Of a DNA stretch of 64,000 nucleotides, positions 58,859 to 64,000 are shown piece by piece; the stretch's first letter is position 1, and each line of letters starts with the position of its first letter. Both the position numbers and the translations under genes were made by a program. The DNA is from Monocercomonoides exilis (taxonomy: Eukaryota; Preaxostyla; Oxymonadida; Polymastigidae), in assembly GCA_001643675.2 (NCBI GenBank), contig LSRY02000020.1, positions 749,001 through 813,000 on the forward strand, written 5' to 3'. Under the pieces are notes generated by a model that worked only from the letters and a program-made list of their open reading frames with translations, did no database searches and was not told where the DNA came from.

Positions 58859-60491
58859 TAAGGTGTAAAAGCAATTTTCGAAGCATTTATGAGCATTTTG
58901 AAATACATTGCAAGCAATTTTTTTGCCATTCGGGCTGAAAGAGAATTTGTGAAGATTCAAATCAGAAGCTAATCGAAGAGGGTATTTTTATTAACTTAAA
59001 AAAAAAATAAAAACATTTTGAAGTTTATTTAACATTTTTGCGATCTGAACAGAAAAATGTCTCGAACTTTTCTTTTGAATTTTGATTTGTTAATGTTTCT
59101 CTAATTGTACAAAAACTGATTATTCATCTCCATCATGTTAGTTTATATATTTTTATTCTTCTTGTGAATTTTGTCTTGGCTTTATTCAACATCCTTTGCA
59201 TTCGTTTATTTGCTTCGTCTTTCTGATTTTATTATTGATCAACATAATTTGCACTATGCATTTTTTCCTCCTTTTTTTTCTGTCAAGTGTAGTTTAATTT
59301 TATTTATTCACATGAAGAAATTGCGTGTTTTATCTTTGTGATTTTTCATCTGATTATCGTTTGTCTATGCTTACCAGAAATGTGTGTGTACTATCTGAAT
59401 GAAACTGATGCCCTGTGCATTTATCGTTGCTGTTTCTTACTTAGATTATCTTTCTTACAAAAAAAATCCTTTTTGGAATATTCGTGTCTGTTTAAGTAAC
59501 TTGAGGGTTGCTTCTCTTTTTTTCTTTCTTCAATTTTTTTTCTTTTTTAATTTAATTTAATTTAATTTAATTTAATTTATTTTTTTAAATGATGTACTCC
59601 AATTTTGAATCGCATTGTGAAATATGACAATTTTTTTGAAAATATTTTATTAGTTGTTTGATAATTTAAAACGTTTAGTTGATATATATCGATATCATTT
59701 TATACCACAAATACCTCCTTTTTGCAATTGTGGTAATATTGCGTTTTTCATGTTTTCGACTATTTACTTTAGCGATAACATAACTACTTACATTACAACA
59801 TTCGGATTCTTTATAGTTTTTTTTATTAGGATTATTTATGGTTTCAAAGAAGCTTTGGTTTAATTTTGATTTGAGTTTTTATTTTGGCTTTGATTTTTTC
59901 TTTAAATAATATCAACAAAACTTCACATCATGTAGTAATAAATATGAAAAATTTATGTAATATTTTCTTTTTTCACAGAAAAAAATATTATTTTGCTTGT
60001 TTTGAAGTTAGTCATTGCAAGAATTTAACTGATTTGACCAAATACATTTGAGTCATTAGTGGAACATTCAACAACCAATTCAAAAATATGACACAATGAA
60101 GTTTTTTCAGAATCAAAACTGTTAATGTTGCAAATTAATCAGAAAATGTTATTTATCAGATTACGGGAATACTTTATTCTTTTTCTTAAAAAGAGACAAA
60201 TTAACATTTGGGGGCATTTCTTTGCAAATGACGAGCGGCAAATTGTTAGCATTATTTTCAAATAGAAAAGATGATAAAAATAGCAGTTATTACAAAAACA
60301 CAAACACATACCAAATTAAAGCAAAATTAGAAATGAATCATAAAAATGAAGTGAAAGATAACATGATAAGAATTAAATAGCCGTTGTATTTTCGCACAAA
60401 AGAAGAAAATCACAAAGCAGAATGTAGTAAAAATTGACTGTTCATTTACTCATTTTTTTATTTAAAAAAAAATAAAATAAAAACAGATTGC
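58859..60491. other. Convergent intergenic region, no gene seen
   Basis: These 1.6 kb of AT-rich DNA lie between the facing 3' ends of the 2,340-residue gene and BBS1. Short open frames have no protein-like character. The only clear structure is a TTTAA repeat at 59546-59579. Confidence 0.55.
59546..59579. repeat. (TTTAA)n microsatellite
   Basis: About seven tandem TTTAA units within otherwise AT-rich intergenic DNA. Confidence 0.85.
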
Positions 60492-62924
60492 TTATTCCAC
60501 CATGTCGAATGTTTCAGAAGGAGGAAGTCTGACCATCGCCATCAGCAGTGGTGTGGAGTGGCGTTTCGCAGAGATGGCGATCTTCATTGTGTCTGCAGCA
60601 CCAGACGGATCGATACACTGCACAGACACGACAACAGTGGTGGTTGATCCAGGCAGAAGCGTTGGAAGCTGTTGGGGTTTTGTATATTTAGAGAAATGAA
60701 AAAACAAAAAGGAAGAAGAAAGAGAAGAAAGAGAAGAAAGAGAAGAAAGAGATAAAAAGAAAGAGAAAGAGAAGAAAGGGAAAGAGAATATTCAGAAAAA
60801 TACATATATAAAAAAACCCCAGATGTATAACCGAACAAATCACACCATTCTAACTGGCTGAGTGATTTTCGTTATCTCCTCATTGGCTTGCAGCGTCATA
60901 AACAAATCAACCAGCGCAACTTTTGCCACGCAGCTGAGCACCAGTACCACATTAAACTTCGGCCCCAGCCCTTGAATCTGCGCAGACACTTGCACAAAGT
61001 TGGATATCAGCCCAGCCCCGGCACCGCCTCCAGGATGGGCTCCAGAAAGACCTTTCCCTCCGCTTGTGCTCAGAAGAGAGACATACGCACGGCTCGTTTC
61101 CAACCGGATCTTCGCCAGATCTCTCTGAAAACGACGGTACATTGCTGAGGAGGAACAGAAAATGGAATAATGAGGAAGAATTTAAACAAATCACATAAAT
61201 ATTCAAAAAAAAAAAATGAATTTATTGTTGAAATTTAAATCATGTGGATCATCAAAAAACTATCTTTCATACCTTGGCAGCCTTCTGCCTCAGCCTGAGC
61301 CTGCTCGAAGAAGACAGCAGACCGTTTGGGAATGACAATTGGTATGTCTTGTTCATCCAGCGCTGCAGTCGATGATGAAGAAGCACTCAACGACGCAGAT
61401 TCATCCAAATTTGCCTGACGCTGAATTAAACCGATTCGAAGTGTTCCGCCTTTCTGAGTGGTGACCAGCGCCCCTTCTTCGCTTTCAAAGAAGCCAAATC
61501 GCATTCCCACAATGTCCTTTTGTTGTTTAAAGAATCGAAAAAATAAATAAATAAATAAATAAAAACCATTGCAGAAAAATGAAAATTTGAAAGATAGAAA
61601 GATGGAAATCAAAGATATTATGAATAATAATTTCTCAACAATTCAAAGTTAACGCAAACCGGAACTTTTGTAGCAGACACGACTGTTTTGTTGTTAAAAA
61701 CTAGAACATCTCCATTCTCCAGGCTCAGAATGATTCCCTTAAATTGCCTCGCCGTCTTCATCACCATCATCTCCATCGCCACCGCATAGCTGGGCAGCTG
61801 CAACGAAAACAGGCATTTCCCTTTGATTGTGTACGCCTCAAACAGCTTGTCCATTCTTGCTATGTAAATTCGCTTTGAGAATATCGCAAGCCCGACAATT
61901 CCAGTTCCTGTTGCAATCACATTTCCATTCACTTTTCCATCACGCACAATTCCAACAGACCCATTTCGAAATCCTACAGCGATACGATAATCGGTTGTAA
62001 ATTCTCCATCCACAGCCAAGCAACACGGGACACCTGGTAGATTAAGTGACAGCAGCATTTTTGAGTTGGCTGGAGATAGTACCATTAATCGTCGTGCTTC
62101 TGTTCCAATAACAAGATGAGACAAGTCTGTTTCGTCTTCAATTTGATTATGAATGACAGCGCAACACGTTGCACATGGCCTTTTATTAGAAATGATTAAT
62201 GATATTGAATCAGAAATATAATGTCAAAAATGAAGCAATGAAATAAAAAAATATCAAAAAATTCAAAACTAACAACAAAAAAATTTTGCAAAATATATTT
62301 CATTGCCACTTAAAACATAAAAAACAAGTACATGATAAACGAACTCGTGACGTACCTCCAAACAGCTCCTTTAGATTTTATATCTTCCAGTAAAGCCTCC
62401 TGTGCATCTTCATTTTCCAATGCCAGAAGCCTTTGAGCAGATGGTGTTAAAACTGAGCCATCATCACGAATTTGCTCAAGAGCACCGAGAGCATCTTCAA
62501 GTTGCATCGAACCTTTTTTTATCCCTTCCCAAACTTTTGCCTCTTCTGCAATTGGTTCAAATACTGGTAATTCGAATTTTGCTTTTGGTCTCAAAATACC
62601 ATTCTGTGTTTTGTAAAAGTAAAATAGATTTCCACATATTACACCAATCCATGGAGTCATTGGCAATGTTCTATCTGCATAGAACGAAAAAACTGCAGTA
62701 GGTGTGTCAAGAAGTGCAAGTTGACTCACGACAGAACCACCTCTCCAAACTCGTAAAAGTCTTTTATCATCTGCTATTATAAGTGCATATTTTCCATCTC
62801 CATTTATATCTGAAAGACAGATATTTGTCGATGGAACTGAAGTCCCCGCAAGGGGGTCTGTCAATGCATTAAGCCAAATGTCCTTTTTCCCTGAAGCCAG
62901 CGATGTTGATTTTTGAGAATCCAT
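60492..62924 (-). CDS. BBS1: BBSome subunit BBS1
   Basis: Bardet-Biedl syndrome 1 homologue, a subunit of the BBSome coat that moves membrane proteins in and out of cilia. Exons are 62924-62356, 62179-61654, 61516-61273, 61144-60846 and 60668-60492, giving 604 residues, close to the usual length of about 590. The N-terminal beta-propeller shows KDIWLNALTDPLAGTSVPST and ICLSDINGDGKYALIIADDK, then HLVIGTEARRLMVLSP, LNLPGVPCCLAVDGEF and AVGFRNGSVGIVRDGK. After a Ser-rich linker come KRSAVFFEQ and AMYRRFQRDLAKIRLETSRA, then the gamma-adaptin-ear-like domain (IQGLGPKFNVVLVLS, LPTLLPGSTTTVVVSV, STPLLMAMVRLPPSE). The start at 62924 is the first in-frame ATG; a further 5' exon is possible because the frame stays open upstream. 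Its presence implies a ciliated cell. Confidence 0.93.
61540..61563. repeat. (AATA)n tract in a BBS1 intron
   Basis: About six AATA units occur in the intron 61517-61653, close to its 3' splice site in minus-strand sense, much like the tract in the last HECT intron. Confidence 0.75.
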
Positions 62925-63349
62925 TAGTTTTGATGAAGCGATAAAAGGTGAAGGAAAGGAAAAGTTAAATCCAACAATTCGACATAAACCCTTAATAAAT
63001 TTATATTTCAAAAAATGAAAATTTTACCAAGTATTGAGCAAAATTTTAATTTGTTTGAAAAAAATACAATGTTGTAACTGAAATGAGTCAACATAAAGCT
63101 GTAACGTATTTTGATTTTTTTTCAAAATTTTCACTCAATTTTGAGATTATGACAGGTTATCAGAAATTTTTTTTTCGAAAAAACATTTCAAAAAACAAGA
63201 AAGAATAAATATTTTTTATTCATTTGTTTATATCTTTATTGATAATATAATTCGTGTTTGACAAAAGCATTATTGTTCAAAATTTTTCTTCAAATATATT
63301 ATAGTATGGGCTAATTATTTTGTATATTTTCCCATGAGCTAATGCACAA
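62925..63349. promoter_or_regulatory. Divergent intergenic region, BBS1 and surface-protein genes
   Basis: AT-rich spacer between the BBS1 start (-) and the secreted-protein start (+). The BBS1 frame stays open upstream of its ATG to about 63011 but contains no further ATG. No core promoter element was recognised. Confidence 0.4.
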
Positions 63350-64000
63350 ATGGCAAGAAAAAGGCAGAATTCTGTAGGATTTACATTAATATGTTTAATA
63401 CATATTTGCAATCTAATTATGGAAAATGATTGTTATCAAGCAAAATTGAACACTTTTAACATTTCTAAAAAAAATAAATCTTATATGCTGAATGAAGCGT
63501 TAGCAACGTATTACACAAACGTAAATGGAACAAATGAAGAAGCTTGCGGTTCTTTATCACTTCCCTGCAAATCTATTAGTTTTTTATTGGGGAAGATAAA
63601 TGATTATTCTAATTTACAAACGATAATCCTTTCAGAGGGATTATTCCCAGAATCAACGATACAAGTCCTTAACGTACAGTTATGTGTAAACGGGTCTACT
63701 ATTCTACCATCTATTATTCAAACTTATAAAAATGAAGGCGATTCAAGTCTTTTCTTGGTCACTGGAGGTTCTCTACACCTTAATCATGTAAATGTCGTAC
63801 ACTTCATGGTAAAAAACATTTGTGATTATAGCATTATTCAGATTGGAAACGCAAATTGTAACTTATATCTTTTCAACTCAACATTCAGCTCTGACTGTTT
63901 TGGAAATGAAGAAAATGAAGAAAATAACATGATGCATAACAAAGGAAATGATGAATCAATATTTCAGAAATGCCAATTTACAATCGGAGGAATAGCTAAT
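63350..64000 (+). CDS. Secreted surface-type protein, 5' part only
   Basis: An open frame begins at ATG 63350 and runs off the right edge after 217 codons. Residues 1-24 look like a signal peptide (basic MARKRQN, then a hydrophobic GFTLICLIHICNLI core). After a linker comes YYTNVNGTNEEACGSLSLPC followed by KSISFLLGKI. This CGS-x-x-x-PC-K-[ST]-I pattern opens many extracellular parallel beta-helix proteins, including large surface families of oxymonads and polymorphic-outer-membrane-like proteins. The following sequence alternates short hydrophobic strands (TIILSEG, LFLVTGGSLHLNHVNVVHF, IIQIGNANCNLYLFNST), as expected for a beta-helix. It is transcribed away from BBS1. The family call is by motif, and the C-terminus and any membrane anchor lie outside the window. 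Confidence 0.75.
   Translation, partial: MARKRQNSVGFTLICLIHICNLIMENDCYQAKLNTFNISKKNKSYMLNEALATYYTNVNGTNEEACGSLSLPCKSISFLLGKINDYSNLQTIILSEGLFPESTIQVLNVQLCVNGSTILPSIIQTYKNEGDSSLFLVTGGSLHLNHVNVVHFMVKNICDYSIIQIGNANCNLYLFNSTFSSDCFGNEENEENNMMHNKGNDESIFQKCQFTIGGIAN

Noticed and set aside
1-64000. Alternative genetic code with TAA and TAG read as Gln, as in some oxymonads
   Set aside because: TAG ends the thioredoxin-like gene, and TAA ends uL15, uL30, BBS1 and ThrRS exactly where the families end.

Overview
The window is nuclear DNA of a eukaryote. Genes are split by short GT-AG introns, intergenic DNA is very AT-rich, and cytosolic ribosomal proteins, a HECT ubiquitin ligase and a ciliary BBSome subunit are present. 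All three standard stop codons end conserved proteins where expected (TAG in the thioredoxin-like gene, TGA in the HECT gene, TAA in uL15 and BBS1), so the code is standard. A flagellated protist is the natural reading. Tiny introns, huge serine and acidic homopolymers, and a secreted protein with a CGS..PC motif at the right edge suggest a metamonad such as an oxymonad (Monocercomonoides/Blattamonas-like). The lineage is inference, not shown by the sequence.

Layout: 1-400 is a perfect inverted repeat at the window edge. Next come threonyl-tRNA synthetase (-, 1448-3788) and a giant TMEM185-like membrane protein (-, 4426-15327). A 4,599-residue LRR-PP2C phosphatase (+, 15565-29948) is followed by an unrecognised 895-residue protein (-, 30514-33281) and a thioredoxin-fold protein without redox cysteines (+, 33716-34271). 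Then come a reading frame joining a CH-like domain to ribosomal protein uL30/RPL7 (-, 34378-35522), a WH1/EVH1-like protein (+, 35600-36140), a filamin-repeat HECT E3 ligase (-, 36408-43302), ribosomal protein uL15/RPL27A (+, 43820-44330) and a DDX56/Dbp9-like helicase (-, 44639-48354). A 1.27-kb almost perfect palindrome (48557-49822) lies in a gene-poor gap. The last three genes are an intronless 2,340-residue protein (+, 51836-58858), BBS1 (-, 60492-62924) and the start of a secreted surface-type protein (+, 63350 to the edge).

Genes alternate strand almost perfectly, giving repeated divergent and convergent pairs. There is no operon and no obvious shared pathway. They fall into translation and ribosome biogenesis (ThrRS, uL30, uL15, DDX56), signalling and ubiquitin (PP2C, HECT), cytoskeleton and cilium (CH-like, WH1-like, BBS1) and membrane or surface proteins. 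I assembled exon models by hand from splice-site dinucleotides, reading frame and family conservation; the phases add up in every model, but no transcript evidence was available.

The strongest points for follow-up are the two near-perfect palindromes, the CH-uL30 joint frame, a PP2C catalytic domain stretched to about 1,900 residues by low-complexity insertions, 28- and 29-nt introns, and the polarity of coding microsatellites that has expanded several otherwise conserved proteins. No mobile-element gene, CRISPR array, rRNA or tRNA was recognised.
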